Below, one piece after another: positions 11,638 to 22,767 of a stretch of DNA of 64,000 bases. This DNA is from Gigaspora margarita. Its lineage: Eukaryota > Glomeromycota > Glomeromycetes > Diversisporales > Gigasporaceae. Location of the stretch: assembly GCA_009809945.1 (NCBI GenBank), contig WTPW01000089.1:181673-245672 (forward strand). Reading direction: 5' to 3'. The translations under genes were made by a program, and so were the position numbers. How positions within the stretch are numbered: the stretch's first letter is position 1; each line of letters begins with the position of its first letter. The notes under the pieces are model-generated. The model ran no database searches. It was not told the DNA's origin and was given only the letters and a program-made list of their open reading frames with translations.

Positions 11638-12727
11638 CAGTGGCCTACTATATTATTGTAGACACTTTTTAAAATTTATACAGAGCTAAATATCTAAAAC
11701 ATTAAGCTAAAAATTAAATTATAAATTCTTTAAATCTATATTTTTTAAATAAAAAAAGTTTAAAAAATTTTATACTACAGTTTTAAAATAATTAAGTTTA
11801 AATAAAATTTTAAATTTTATATTTGACTGATTTTCTAAATTTTAATATAGTTTTATAGTAACTAAAATTACTAAATATAGTAATATATAAACTTAAATTT
11901 TTTATAAATAAACTAGCAATTTTTTTTAAATAAAGTTATTTAGTATAACAAATTGTATATATCTTAAAAATTTTATAATTTTTTAAAAAATATTTATTTA
12001 ATTACTATATATAGTAATAAAATTACTATATTTAGAGGTTGTCTAAAGCAGGATAAATTCACATGATCACAGCCAATCAAATTACAGAATTTTGAAGATC
12101 TCTGGCAAAGCAAAAAATGAAAAACCTAAAAAATACAAAAAATGGTAGTCTAACCTACCTCAAATAGGTTAAGTAAAATATCGGGAAGGCAATTTTGCTT
12201 ATATATAACTATCTAAAACCCAACCTAATACTAATATAAGATGATTCTAACCCTAAAGTTAATCGAGAAAATTATTAAGAAATATGAATTGCTCCCGCTT
12301 TAGATGTCTCCTATATTTGGTATTTGATGTAATTTTGAATTAATAATTGTATTACTATATTTAGGAATAATAACTATTTTAAAATTTTTTAAAATTTTAT
12401 AAAAATTTGAGATAATATGTAATTTGTCATGCTGAATAATTTTTGCTTATTTTTGAAACCAATTAGCTTAATAAAAAATTAATTTTTGCTATACAGTTAT
12501 TATTTTAATTAATTTTGTAAACAATAAAAACCAGTCAAATATAAAAATCTAATATTTTATTTAAACTTAATTATTTTAAAAACTGTAGTATAAAATCTTT
12601 TAAACTTTTTTTTATTTAAAAGATATAGATTTAAAGAATTTATAATTTAATTTTTAGCTTAATATCTTAAATATTTAGCTCTGTATAAATTTTTAAAAAG
12701 TGTCCACAATAATATGGTAGGCCACTG
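11638..12727. mobile_element. Tc1/mariner-like element, nested
   Basis: The terminal inverted repeat begins CAGTGGCCTACTATATTA and is flanked by TA on both sides (11636-11637, 12728-12729). The arms are several hundred bases long and near-complementary (ACAGAGCTAAATA, TTAAGCTAAAAATTAAATTA and more). The centre is interrupted by a further element at 12034-12320. No transposase is encoded. Confidence 0.6.
12034..12320. mobile_element. innermost MITE of the 11-14 kb stack
   Basis: The ends AGAGGTTGTCTAAAGCAGGA and, in reverse, AGGAGACATCTAAAGCGGGA are inverted relatives. They also resemble the termini GGGGTCAGCTAAAG of the MITE at 13988-14134. The element sits at the centre of the 11638-12727 palindrome, so it inserted last in this stack. 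Confidence 0.45.
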
Positions 12728-12728
12728 T

Positions 12729-13377
12729 ATCCCTTAGTTTGTAAAGGTTTGCAGGCAAATTTGCCTGCATAATTACTATAAATATATCTCTGATCTACTT
12801 TTTTAATCATTTAAAATATTTAAATAAAATTTGGTATAATAATTTTAAAAACAAGGATTATATTTTTGAATTATTTAATTTTATATTATAAGACAAAAAG
12901 TTTATGTTGCTTATAAGCTAAAAATACTGAATTTTAAAAAAATTTTTTAACCAAAAAAAAATTTACAATATCTTGGCAAATTCTTTAAATATTGGTTTTA
13001 AAAATATAGTTCCTAATACAATATTTATATGAAGGATTACAACTTTTATTATTACACTTTAAGTGATTTACTTGTAAAAATTAAGACTTGTATTAGAAGT
13101 AAAAATTTTTTTTATAGATGGAAACATATAAAATTTGAGAAAACCTAAAGAAAAATTCTATAGTAAAAGTTCCAAAACAAAAACTTTAAACTTTTATTAC
13201 ACCAAAGTTTTTTAATAATTTTAAAAAATTTTATAATAAAGTTGATAAAACAGAACTAATATTATATTTTTTATTTAGAAAGTATATAGCTAAAGTTAAT
13301 ATTTAAAGTTCTTTTTAAAAAATTTAAAAATTTAAAATTTATACAGCCAAATTTGACTGCATAACAAATTAAGGGAT
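12729..13377. mobile_element. element with ATCCCTTA termini
   Basis: ATCCCTTAGTTTGT at 12729 is mirrored by ACAAATTAAGGGAT ending at 13377. Both are followed inward by GCAGnCAAATTTGnC. It directly abuts the right TA of the 11638-12727 element. The interior is AT-rich and non-coding. No clean target duplication is seen, partly because of the abutting element. Confidence 0.45.
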
Positions 13378-13987
13378 AAGGTTAGAAAAAAGCTATCAAA
13401 TGAATAATTATGATTTGTACAAAATTTTATTATTTCAATTGACTTGGGCTCTTAAAGTAACTTTGTTCTTTGGCTCAAAAAAATGCTAGTTTTTTAAGAC
13501 AAGATTTATTATTTCTTAGTAAAATTTTTTATTACAAGAAAAAACTTTTCAAAACGTATATAAAGAAAAATAATTTATTGTATAACAGTGAATTTGCTAA
13601 TCCTTATATTCTCTTTTTTGATCCCAAGTATCTTATGATCCACTGAGCTGATTTTGATAATTTAATTACCATTAGCATCAGAAAATAAGCTCTACAACTT
13701 TTAATTAGAAGCCAAAGAAGGTTTACTTATTAGTTTTAAGTTAAATTATAATATACATGTATTATATTAATTCTAAAAATAGAAAATTTTTGTATAACCA
13801 TAGTGGAAATAGGCATTCCCTTTTAATATAGTTTTAATATAAATATAAATTTTAATTTTTAGTATATATAAAACTTAATTTTTTATTAAGTAAACCAAAC
13901 ATAAATGCTAATTTTGGCATAAAAAATTACATATATTTTGAAAATTTTAAATTTTTTAAAAAATTATTTATAAAATTACTAAATATA

Positions 13988-14134
13988 GGGGTCAGCTAAA
14001 GCAGAGTTAATTCAATATATGATCTACACACTGCATAAATTACATTATTGATATTTATATAACCTTCTAACAATAAATGTATCAAAAAGGTAAACCTAAC
14101 CTGAACCAAATTTCACTCCACTTTAGCTGACCCC
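13988..14134. mobile_element. 147-bp MITE, GGGGTCAGCTAAAG ends
   Basis: A perfect inverted terminus, GGGGTCAGCTAAAG / CTTTAGCTGACCCC, is flanked by TA and by AAATATA on both sides. It is compact and non-coding. A diverged relative is nested at 12034-12320. Confidence 0.65.
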
Positions 14135-14560
14135 TAAATATAGTAATAATTACTAATTTTAAAAATTTGTTAATTTTAAATTTAATAATTTAACTTTTAT
14201 ATTTAATAATAATATTTAGTTTAAAATTTTGTAAAAGTTTTTAAAAATTTAGAATCATATGTAATTTATTATACTAAAGTAAAGTCAGGCTAATGAAACA
14301 TAGACTATGCCAGTAAAATATAGAATATTGATTCTTTGTCAAAATAAAACCAGAGTTGAAAAGAATAAATATGAAATATTCAAATAGTTATAAGATTCAC
14401 TAAAAATAGGCATATATAATAAAGCATTTATTATTAGTTTTGTTATTAGTATTTTATATTTAGATGAGCATATATTAATTTACTTTTATTCACTTTTATT
14501 TATTATATATTTTTTTTAATTTTTAAATTTTTTTACTTTATTATTATTATTATTATTAAA

Positions 14561-15235
14561 AAAAATGGATTTGTCGGCAGTGGTAACATTCACTGGATTG
14601 TGATCAACCAATTAGATCATGTAACAGTATAATCAAAACAAAAACAAAGTGTCAAACTTACTATTGTTAGGGTCAGGGTTAGAGCCATAGTTAAGGTTCG
14701 GGTAGAGTGTTGTATATAGTAAATTTTGCAAGAAATTTTTTTTTTGCATAAAAAAAAGTAGTTTCATAGACAAAATTTTAAGTTAGAAGTGATTTTTAAA
14801 AAGAAAAAATGTATTTGTTGCCAATGGTAACAGTCACCAGATTATGATCAACCAATTAGATCATGCAATATTTGATCAAAACAAAATCAAAGCATTGAAT
14901 TTAGAATCATTAGGGTCGGGTTAGAGCTATAGTTAAGGTTCAGGTAGAGTTTGCAAAGAATTTTTTTTGCATAAAAATAAGTAGTTTCATAGACAAAATT
15001 TTAAGTTAAAAGTGATTTTTTAAAAAAATCAAAGTTTTTGCATTTTTCATATTACATGTGATCCTTTGATCTAATTGGTTGATCACAATTTGGTGTCTGT
15101 CACCGCCGGCAACAAATAGATTTAATCTTAAAAAAATCAAAGTTTTTGCATTTTTCACATTACACATGATCCTTTGATCTAATTGGTCGAATACAATTTG
15201 GTGACTGTCACCGCTGGCGACAAATAGATTCACCC
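14561..15235. repeat. two direct plus two inverted copies of one module
   Basis: A module containing AATGGATTTGT...GTGATCAACCAATTAGATCA occurs directly at about 14563 and 14808. It appears twice more in reverse at about 15015-15120 and 15121-15235 (TGATCTAATTGGTTGATCAC, GTCACCGCCGGCAACAAATA). The arrangement resembles a foldback element with doubled arms, as at 8800-9650. A reverse-strand frame of 114 codons across the last two copies is repeat-derived (two near-identical halves), not a supported gene. Confidence 0.55.
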
Positions 15236-15294
15236 TTATTATTATTTCTATAAATTTTTTTACTTGCTTTTTTTTAATAATTTTTAAATAGATA

Positions 15295-15639
15295 CAGTGC
15301 AGGACAGCATAAACCAACACCCTTATGCCAAATTTAAAATAAATATTCAATTCTGATTGGCTAATATAATATAATCAATTGTAATTGGTCAAAATAACAT
15401 ATGTATTTCTTTTTTTTATATATTAAACGCCAAATTTTTAATTTCTTAGTAAATTTAAATTGATATAACTTCTTAAAATTAAAATAAAATAAAAATTTTT
15501 TCTAACCAAATTTTGTAGCTTAGACTTAAAGCTACAAATTGGTTAAAAAAAAATTTTTTTAAAAAAATTTTTAATTTTTTTAAGTTATATCAATTTTTGT
15601 AAAATAAATATAAGTATTGGTTTATGGTTTCCCGCACTG
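15295..15639. mobile_element. TA-flanked MITE, intact 345-bp copy
   Basis: The ends CAGTGCAGGACAGCATAAAC and, in reverse, CAGTGCGGGAAACCATAAAC are inverted and flanked by TA (15293-15294, 15640-15641). Inside are CTGATTGGCTAATATAAT and a TATATTAAACGCCAA block, shared with the interrupted relative at 37115-38025. It is a Tc1/mariner-like non-autonomous element. Confidence 0.65.
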
Positions 15640-15739
15640 TACTGATTTTCAATTCAGAATTCAGAAATAATGCTAAACAAGAACACATAACAATCAAGAT
15701 GGAATAGAAGTTGGGAAGAACTTGAAATGCACAATGCTA

Positions 15740-15880
15740 TTAAAATTTAATGTTGGTATCTTGTTGGTATATGACATCTTTACAGCATACAGCATTTTTT
15801 GCAGCATATGATATCTTTATAGACCTTTCATAGTATACGATATCTTTATGACATATGTCACTTTGTACGTCTATGTCAAA
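15740..15880. repeat. short ATATGATATCTTTATAG repeats
   Basis: Three to four imperfect units around CATATGATATCTTTATAG and CAGCATACAGCAT. The reverse-strand frame over this stretch is a by-product of the repeat. Confidence 0.35.
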
Positions 15881-16226
15881 GTGATATATTACCATAATAC
15901 TACCACAAGGGTAGTTAGCCCAACTTAAGCAATGTCCCACCCTTAATTAGATCATTACTGGTTAAATTCTAGTTGTTTATATCGAGGATCAATTAGAATA
16001 GTTAAAAGTAAAGTAGTAATAACTTATCAGTCATGTAAACCCTTAAAATTTAGGGGGCCTTACAAAGTTAAAAGGCCCCTTTGATTAAATGAGTTAATAA
16101 AATTGTGTGCCATATGGCATCCTGTGGTGATTATGACGGCAGGTTTAAAATAAATAAAAAAAAATAAAATCAAAATTAAAAAAAAATCATGAGCAGAAAC
16201 TTTTTGCTAAGTGCACACTTTTGATC

Positions 16227-16585
16227 TATATGTTGCATCTGGAGTAGCGACCCTATCTAAAGAAGCTACTGTACTTTAAATATCTAAAGTGACTATTTAA
16301 ATATTTAAAGTAGCTACTTTAGATAAATATTTAAAGTAGCTACTTCAGATAGCTGAAGTAACACTTTTTAAAATAGCTACTTAAAATATCTAAAATAGCT
16401 ACTTCAGGTATCTAAAATCGTCACTTTAAAATCTTAAGTACAGTAGCTACTTTAAATATCTGAAGTAGCTACTTTAAATATCTAAAGTAGCCACTTTAGA
16501 TATCTAAAGTAGTTACTTCAGATATATATAATGTAGCTACTTTATTTTAAATATTTAAGTGGCTACTTCAGACGCAACATATATA
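16227..16585. mobile_element. palindromic minisatellite-like element
   Basis: The outer inverted ends TATATGTTGCATCTG and GACGCAACATATA enclose an array of about 15 units of a self-complementary ~22-bp motif (AGTAGCTACTTTAAATATCT and variants). The whole segment can fold as one long stem or as many small ones. It is non-coding. It is either a foldback MITE or a minisatellite amplified inside one. Confidence 0.65.
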
Positions 16586-16982
16586 CGGTTATGATTTGAA
16601 TTAATTCTTAAAAATTCTGCCGCTAATGCAATTTTGAAAAAAAATTTATGAAAACATTGAAAAGATATCCTATATCTTGATTGGAATGTTTTATTGCTCG
16701 AGAATAATTGACAGGTGAAGTATGTAGGTGTTGAATGCCATATTTATAACAACACTCAAACAAATTCCGATAAGAAGAATAATTCAACGTAAAATCAAGA
16801 GATTTCTGGGATAAATATCTCTAAGTGTATAGAACGTTTATCTGTATTCTTTGTAAAATTATAGCATAAAACTATATTGAAAAATAGATTCTTTGTGCAT
16901 ACTTTGGCGTTTTAATATGATTTAATGCATACAATAGAGTACCGAAAGTAAACTTTTTATTGATATTAAATATTAAAACATA

Positions 16983-17229
16983 CCGTATTTTCGCATGCGA
17001 ATTTTCCTTTTTTTTTTGAAAATGAGGGTTTTTTTTGACTCAAAATAACGCACATGCGCGTTCCAAAATAGTGCGCCCCTAAATATACATACGCCATATA
17101 ATAAAAACAGGGTTCTTCTGGTAACCCAAATTTGTCAAAATGATTCGAAATATCGTGTATGCGCGTCCTGAAATAACGCGCATTATCTCGGAATAACGCG
17201 CAGATACGTGTTATTACGCGTAAATACGG
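16983..17229. mobile_element. CCGTATT-family MITE with AACGCGCA repeats
   Basis: The inverted ends CCGTATTTTCGC / GCGTAAATACGG are flanked by TA. The interior repeats AATAACGC(G)CA and ATGCGCGT, giving a cluster of CpG unusual for this AT-rich sequence. A fragment of the same family is at 24572-24655. The ends also recall the CCGTATCC palindrome at 55365-55581. Confidence 0.6.
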
Positions 17230-17339
17230 TATTTATTATCGCAGTCGATGTTGATGTTGAAATTTGGGGTCTTGATTTGAAAAATATAAGCCCTGCTAAA
17301 ATCCACATATATTCTTTAATAATCAATTCTAACCCTAAA

Positions 17340-17645
17340 TTCTAATCCAACCCTAAAAAAGAAAAGCGGTTCCATTCATTCATCGACTCGATAGCTTAGT
17401 TCATCGACAGCTTAGTTCACCGACAATTAATTTATAGACAAGATTATTTTACCGACAATTAATTGACCGATAGTTTAATACACTGACAACTCATTTAACA
17501 GACAAAATAACTCTGGTCACTGTCGTTAGGGTTAGGTAGAATTAAAGTTAAGGTTAGTGTAATTTATAAAAAAAAAAAATTTATCGGTGAAACGAGCTGT
17601 CGGTGAAATAAACTGTTAGTGAAGTAACACAGATGTTTCGGGAAC
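17340..17645. mobile_element. foldback element of TTCA(C/T)CGACAG units
   Basis: The left part has several units of TTAGTTCATCGACAGC / TTCACCGACAATTAA. The right part carries them in reverse (ATCGGTGAAACGAGCTGTCG). A central TTAGGGTTAGGTAGAATTA linker separates them. This is a typical foldback layout and encodes nothing. Confidence 0.5.
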
Positions 17646-17743
17646 ACTATGTTTAATAACGTTGGCAGGGAAGGAGTAAAAGCATTGGCAAAAAGCACTT
17701 CATTTAAACACTTCTTTAACTTCTTTTAAAACTTATCAATAAT

Positions 17744-19728
17744 TAGGATGTTAATGGAATGCTCTGAGTGGTGTTTGTATTTTGCAGAGTAACCTTCACC
17801 AACACACCACACTGAAGTACACTTTTACAGTGCAGACCCCGTAGTACTACTTTAGAGTATTAAATTTAAAACACCAAGATTACTATACCAAGATTACGGT
17901 ATTTAGTAAAAATACCCTGATCTGTATGTTTACAAGCGGAAATTCGTTTCTGCAACTAGATAAGTTTTTACCAGTTTGAAATATCAAAAGCTCAATAGGC
18001 TTACTTAAAGACAATACTAATTTAAAAATTATAAATATATTTGAATTATTTATAGTATAAGATTTTTTTTTTTAAAAAAATAATACTTCTAATTGCATTT
18101 ATAATTTTTGTGTACTAGCCATTTTGCCAGCGTACATATGGAGTGCCTCGTATTAAAAGGGCATATTTTGATAATTTTTCAAAATTTTTTTATTTGATTT
18201 TTGGATAGATATATATTCAATAAAAAAAGGTCATTATAAGTAAAAGAAGCTAATTATGTAATAAAAAGATCCATAAAATGAGCTTAAAGCAAAAAACTTT
18301 TTATATATGCTTCTATTTGATGATCATTTAACTTCGATTTACTCGAAATTGTTTATATTTCAAAATGGACCCTCGTATTACGAGACACTCCATGATCAAG
18401 ATGATTTTGATTATTTATCAGCATTTAAGAACTATATATTTTTTTTGATTTTTTAATCAGCGATTTCACCATCAATATCATAACATTAGGCCGTTTTTTG
18501 TGGTTCTGAATTCATGAATTGATTCGCTAATATTACATAATAATTAGGATTTCTGGAAGTAAATTTTGAACGCAATCCTTTACAATCTCCTAGTATCAAA
18601 TTAATGTCCAATAAAAAAGGCTTTCATCCGGTTGACATTTCTGCCAGAATGATACCAATCCCATAAATATATTCTGCCTATATGAACTGTTATTTGCCTA
18701 ATAAAATCGCAGAAACAACATAAGGCATGACTCCAAAAATTTCATCTTCTGAAAGATACTCGTCTTTCTTTTGTGATATAAAATTGTTTTCATTAGGCGT
18801 TGCACTCACAAAATGTTACCACAATGAAAATCTGCATGAACTTTGTACGGATTGATATTATAACTAAAACAAAATCTCTTTGAGTATTTGTAACTTAGTC
18901 ACCATGTAAGTTTGTTAAAATTCTCTCTTAAATATTTATGGAATAACCATCAAATATTCACTTACCGTAATTCTATATTTGAGTTATCATATATTGCGAG
19001 CTTTTTATATTTTACATATCAGATATTATATATTAGGCATTTAAAGTTTAAACAACAGTATTATGTTATATATGATAATAGATGGCTCACGTGTTCTTAC
19101 ATAATCTTTTCATATGGAGGCGGATCCTTCATTGTCAGTTTTCTTTAACATCAGATAATTTTTGAATGGAATCCAATCAATTACATCCTCATATTCGAAA
19201 GTTTTAAAAACAACATTTCATTTCTAATTGTCATCCTGGTAATTATTTACATAACACTCCGTTCCTGGTATATGTTTGATTGTTAAAATTGTTAAAACAC
19301 TAGAATTTAGGACCGATTTGTTATTGATGTATTTTTTTTTATTTTTTCATCTCTCAAATTTTTTCTCTATCTAAATTTTCTTCTTTTTCATTAAATCAAC
19401 ATATTTAAGTAGAAATTTAATTTCCTAAAATTCAAATTCTATTGCAACTTATGTCATGATATAAATTTGATTTTGAAGTGAAACAAGTAGGAAATGAAAG
19501 AGCAGTGATAACAATGGCCATGATTCAAATCAACAATCGATTGATTAAATATATACAGCATCGATATATTAAAAAATAAAGTGAATTCTCAACTATTAGT
19601 ACATAAGAGAAAACGATATAACACTTGGAGTACAACTCATTTTATATTATTATTGTCACTCCAAAGTATTTTACTCTGATTAATAATAATCCGGAATGGT
19701 GTCATGCTTTACTCCATTAACATCCCTA
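17744..19728. mobile_element. possible hAT-like element enclosing a kinase relic
   Basis: TAGGATGTTAATGGAAT at 17744 and, in reverse from 19728, TAGGGATGTTAATGGAGT form an inverted pair. Both ends carry nearby CAGAGTAA and GGTGT motifs. The TAGGG-type terminus suits hAT. No 8-bp target duplication was found, so the two ends may belong to separate insertions. The kinase relic at 18600-19200 lies between them. Confidence 0.3.
18600..19200 (-). pseudogene. protein kinase relic
   Basis: Read on the minus strand, pieces of a fungal protein kinase appear in order. First, near 19130-19195, comes a pre-N-lobe segment with the WIPF signature. A hinge/C-lobe start follows (HKYLRENFNKLTW, about 18900-18950). 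The catalytic loop HADFHCGNIL lies at about 18810-18840, followed directly by a stop. Last comes an activation/APE-region remnant with YGIGII near 18640-18670. The pieces sit in different frames with several stops, and the glycine-rich loop is not intact, so no active enzyme is made. The HxDFHxxN variant of the catalytic loop matches the kinase relic at 50560-52200, so both come from one expanded family. The + strand frame at 18912-19148 is a shadow. Confidence 0.7.
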
Positions 19729-19939
19729 GCCAACAGGTTATTAACACTCCTTCATTACCACATTTAGAAAAAGACAATCGGAATCAAATAAATTCTCACG
19801 GAATTACCTTTATTAAATTTGATATTTAAGTTTCAAATAATTAACTTTTATCAAGAAACTATCATGACCAAGAGACAAAAAGTAGGTAGTCTTGTATGTT
19901 CCTAATTTCCAAAGTATTTTCTAACATAAGCTTCGATAG
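19201..19939. promoter_or_regulatory. upstream region of the amidase gene
   Basis: About 740 bp separate the kinase relic from the amidase start. The stretch is AT-rich, with ACTCC-containing sequences at 19650-19730 that belong to a hAT-like terminus. No clear TATA box or conserved promoter element can be claimed. Confidence 0.25.
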
Positions 19940-22767
19940 ATGACTCGTCGGTTTGTCATTCCGTATATGAGCGACTTACCTCTAAGGATTTTTACACCTT
20001 TACTTGAATATGTCCCTGGATTATCAAATTATTTTTTCTGGAATATGGGATTTGGTTCCTTGAGAAATAGATCCTTTACAGACGATGTGACCATGATGCC
20101 ACTACCTTTACCAAAAGAAGTATTTGATGTTGAAAACTCTGTGGTAATTTGATAAAATAGGCAGTGGTTTTTTTTTCGATTTTTAACAGCTGCCCTACTT
20201 TGTTTAGTGCGTCGAATGTAACTTGAGTTTGCAAAGAGAACATCTTCCTACCTTGCGGATGCAAAATAAAATTTCCAATTATATACATAATCAGAAATTT
20301 TACTTTGTATTCGAAAGGTGGGGAAATGCTTTCATTATGCAAACTCAAGGCAGCTGTTAAAAAAAAAAAAAAAAAAAAACCACTGATAATAAAATATGTA
20401 TATTTTTTAGATATTAAAAACGTATAAATAATTCTTAATAAACAATATCTAGACCATAGAAGAATGACATGAAGTATATAAAAATGTAATTAATCGCAAA
20501 TATACTTATTTATATAATAGATAATCGATGGATTAGAAGTTATTGACCAGAAAAATCAAGAACATAATCCAGCTTCTGCTCCGGCAAACCATAGATTTTT
20601 ACGTGTACATGACTATATTGAAGCGTATTCAACCAACAGGATTACACCTCTACAAGTATATATATTAAGGATGATGTTAATTTCTATTACAATATTGTTT
20701 TAATTGTAATTTTTATACAATAATTTTTTAACAATGATTTGCTATTCTTCATTAAAAAAAAGGTATGCGAGAAATTAATTGATAAAATAAATCAATCTTG
20801 CTCTGAGGCGTGTGATCCACCTCTTTATGGTTAGTTTACTTTTAAATTCATCAATTATTCTTATTTAATACATACCTAACTTTCCATTAAATGATGATAC
20901 GGAAAATTTAGGTATGTATCAATACAACAGAGAAGACATTATGGCACAAGCTGAAGCTTCGACCTCCCGATATAATCAAAACCAAACGTTGGGACCTCTT
21001 GACGGTGTTCTTGTGGCGATTAAGGATGAGATTGATGTTATAGGTTATGAGACGCGTGTAGGAACAACATTTCTTAATCGAAGAAATCCTGCATCAAAAG
21101 ATGCGTTTCTAGTAAAAAAATTGAGAGAACAAGGTGCTATCATTATCGGAAAAACAAACATGCATGAAATTTCAAATGGGTAAGTTTTATCAAAAACTGT
21201 TATATAGTTGGGCAATATCTTCAATGTTATAACATTTTTCTTTTTAATAGTATTACAACTAACAATCCGAGCACTTATACATCTCGTAATCCTTACGATA
21301 CCGATCATTATTGTGGAGGATCGAGTGGAGGTAGTGCGTGTGTTGTTTCCAGGTTATTAAAAATGTTATTCTTATCTAAAGTTTTTTTTTTTTAAAAAAA
21401 AAAAAAAAAATTCTGTTACTAAATCAGTACGATTATATTTTTACATAATAGCGGTCTATGTCCAATTGCTGTAGGCAGCGATACTGGTGGTTCCATTAGG
21501 CAATTATTGAAATAGTCTTTAATTGAACGTTAAAATAAAAAAAAAATCAGCAGGGTTTATATTATTATATGAATTCTTGTTTAGAATACCATCTTCTTTT
21601 TGTGGAATTTATGGATTGAAACCGACATGCGGAAGGATTTCTCTAACAGGAGATTGTAAGTACTATAACAAAATTCATTTATACTGAGAATGGCCATATT
21701 CTTGATTTTCTTAATAAAGATCCTATAATATATATTGATTATTTATATTTACTATATCTTCAAATTTATGTCATGTTATACAGTTCCAATTTGCCGTTCT
21801 ATGGGTGAGGACCATCAATTGTAATATTGCGTATAATTAATTGTAAAAGAGAAAAAAAAAATTTATCCCGAGTATTCCTCTATTTAGCCGTTACAGGACC
21901 TATGGCTGCATGCGTTGATGATTTAGCTTTGGCCTATTACGTTATGGCTGGAAAAGATCCCGAGGTTTGTAAATCGTTAATCTAAATTTTTTTTTATATT
22001 TTTTTTATAATTAATGATTAAATTATATTTTAAATTTTTAATCATAGGATCCAAAAACTCTTTACCAGCCGTCACCCACTCTTCATGGTCTTTACCTTAC
22101 TGAAACGTTGTCAGATTTAAAAATTGGTATATTAACTGCATGGAATAGACGAGTCGTCGACTCCACTATTACTTCCGCTCTTGATAAGTTTATCAATGAA
22201 TTCAAACTTCGTGGCGCTGAGTTTATTGAAATCGATATTCCAGAGTTAGAAGACGCTCAATCAGCACATGCAATTACTGCAGTATCTGAATACTATTCCT
22301 CTATGAATGAATATAAAAAATATCTACATTTGTTGAGTCTACCTAATAGAGCTAACCTCGCAATATACAGTAATGCGAATGTTTCGGATTACATTAAAGC
22401 ACAACAAATTCGTACGCGTATGATGCGTAATATGTCCGTTTTATTCTCTGATGTTAATCTTATTTTAACACCAACATGTGCCATAACTGCCCCTCCAATT
22501 TATCCTCGATCTTTAAAATATGGTGAAATAGATGATTTAGTATTTGCATATGCAATAAGATTTACAAGATTGGCTAATTTCATTGGTATTCCAGCCGTTA
22601 CTGTACCAGTAGGTTATAATGATAAAAACCTGCCAATTGGATTACAGTTTATGGCAAAATGGTATGATGAAGCAACATTATTAAGAGTTGCGAAAGTTTC
22701 AGAAGAAATATTAGGAAATAAAAGACGAAGACCTGATGAAAAATATTGGTTTGGCGATTTATTTTAA
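19940..22767 (+). CDS. amidase-signature family hydrolase, ten exons
   Basis: Splicing with plausible borders gives exons 19940-20143, 20521-20655, 20763-20829, 20912-21179, 21251-21352, 21452-21499, 21585-21655, 21784-21804, 21888-21964 and 22048-22767. Their sum is 1713 nt, or 570 residues plus stop, normal for fungal amidases. The Ser-cisSer-Lys triad is complete: Lys173 in GPLDGVLVAIKDE, Ser250 in GGSSGGSA and Ser273 in GSDTGGSIR, with the usual ~77 and ~23 residue spacing. The family hydrolyses amide bonds (acetamidase, fatty-acid-amide and indole-acetamide types); the substrate cannot be read from sequence. No clear signal peptide is seen. The start is chosen because an in-frame TAG lies immediately upstream (19937-19939), although an upstream spliced exon is not excluded. 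Oddities are a GC-AG intron (21500-21584), a 21-nt microexon (21784-21804) and a MITE in intron 1. AATAAA occurs at 22777. Confidence 0.9.
20162..20385. mobile_element. MITE inside amidase intron 1
   Basis: Inverted ends of about 34 bp: CAGTGG, a T-rich run, then AACAGCTGCC on the left; GGCAGCTGTTAA, an A run, then CCACTG on the right. The 224-bp element accounts for most of the 377-nt intron; the other eight are 71-128 nt. CAGTGG ends resemble hAT or Tc1 types, but no clean target duplication was found. The reverse frame inside is not conserved coding. Confidence 0.65.

Larger units (their letters stand above)
11154..13820. mobile_element. 2.7 kb element with TTTTAATA duplication, hosting others
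   Basis: The ends GAGAATTAC... (11154) and ...GGCATTCCC (13820) are inverted with about 60 bp of similarity beyond (TTTCACCATGGT / ACCATAGTGGAAA; TCTATTTTTAGAATT). They are flanked by the 8-bp direct repeat TTTTAATA (11146-11153, 13821-13828). The arms share AAAGTTATAGAGCTC and GATCCCAAGATACTT modules, and a ~185 bp module is repeated directly at 11453-11637 and about 13390-13590. Three further elements are nested inside. The G(G/A)GAAT terminus and target resemble the element at 36333-36969. Confidence 0.55.

Noticed and set aside
15006-15350. 114-codon minus-strand frame
   Set aside because: Two near-identical halves come from the inverted-repeat modules at 15015-15235; no domain or start context.
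16045-16085. GGGGGCCTT...AAGGCCCC hairpin resembling a terminator
   Set aside because: Rho-independent terminators do not apply in a fungal nuclear genome, and no gene ends here.
16227-16585. CRISPR-like array of short palindromic repeats
   Set aside because: No unique spacers; the units are contiguous and enclosed by inverted ends.
18912-19148. 78-codon + strand frame
   Set aside because: Antisense shadow of the kinase relic.
20076-20348. 90-codon minus-strand frame
   Set aside because: Runs through the intron MITE and amidase exon 1 in antisense.
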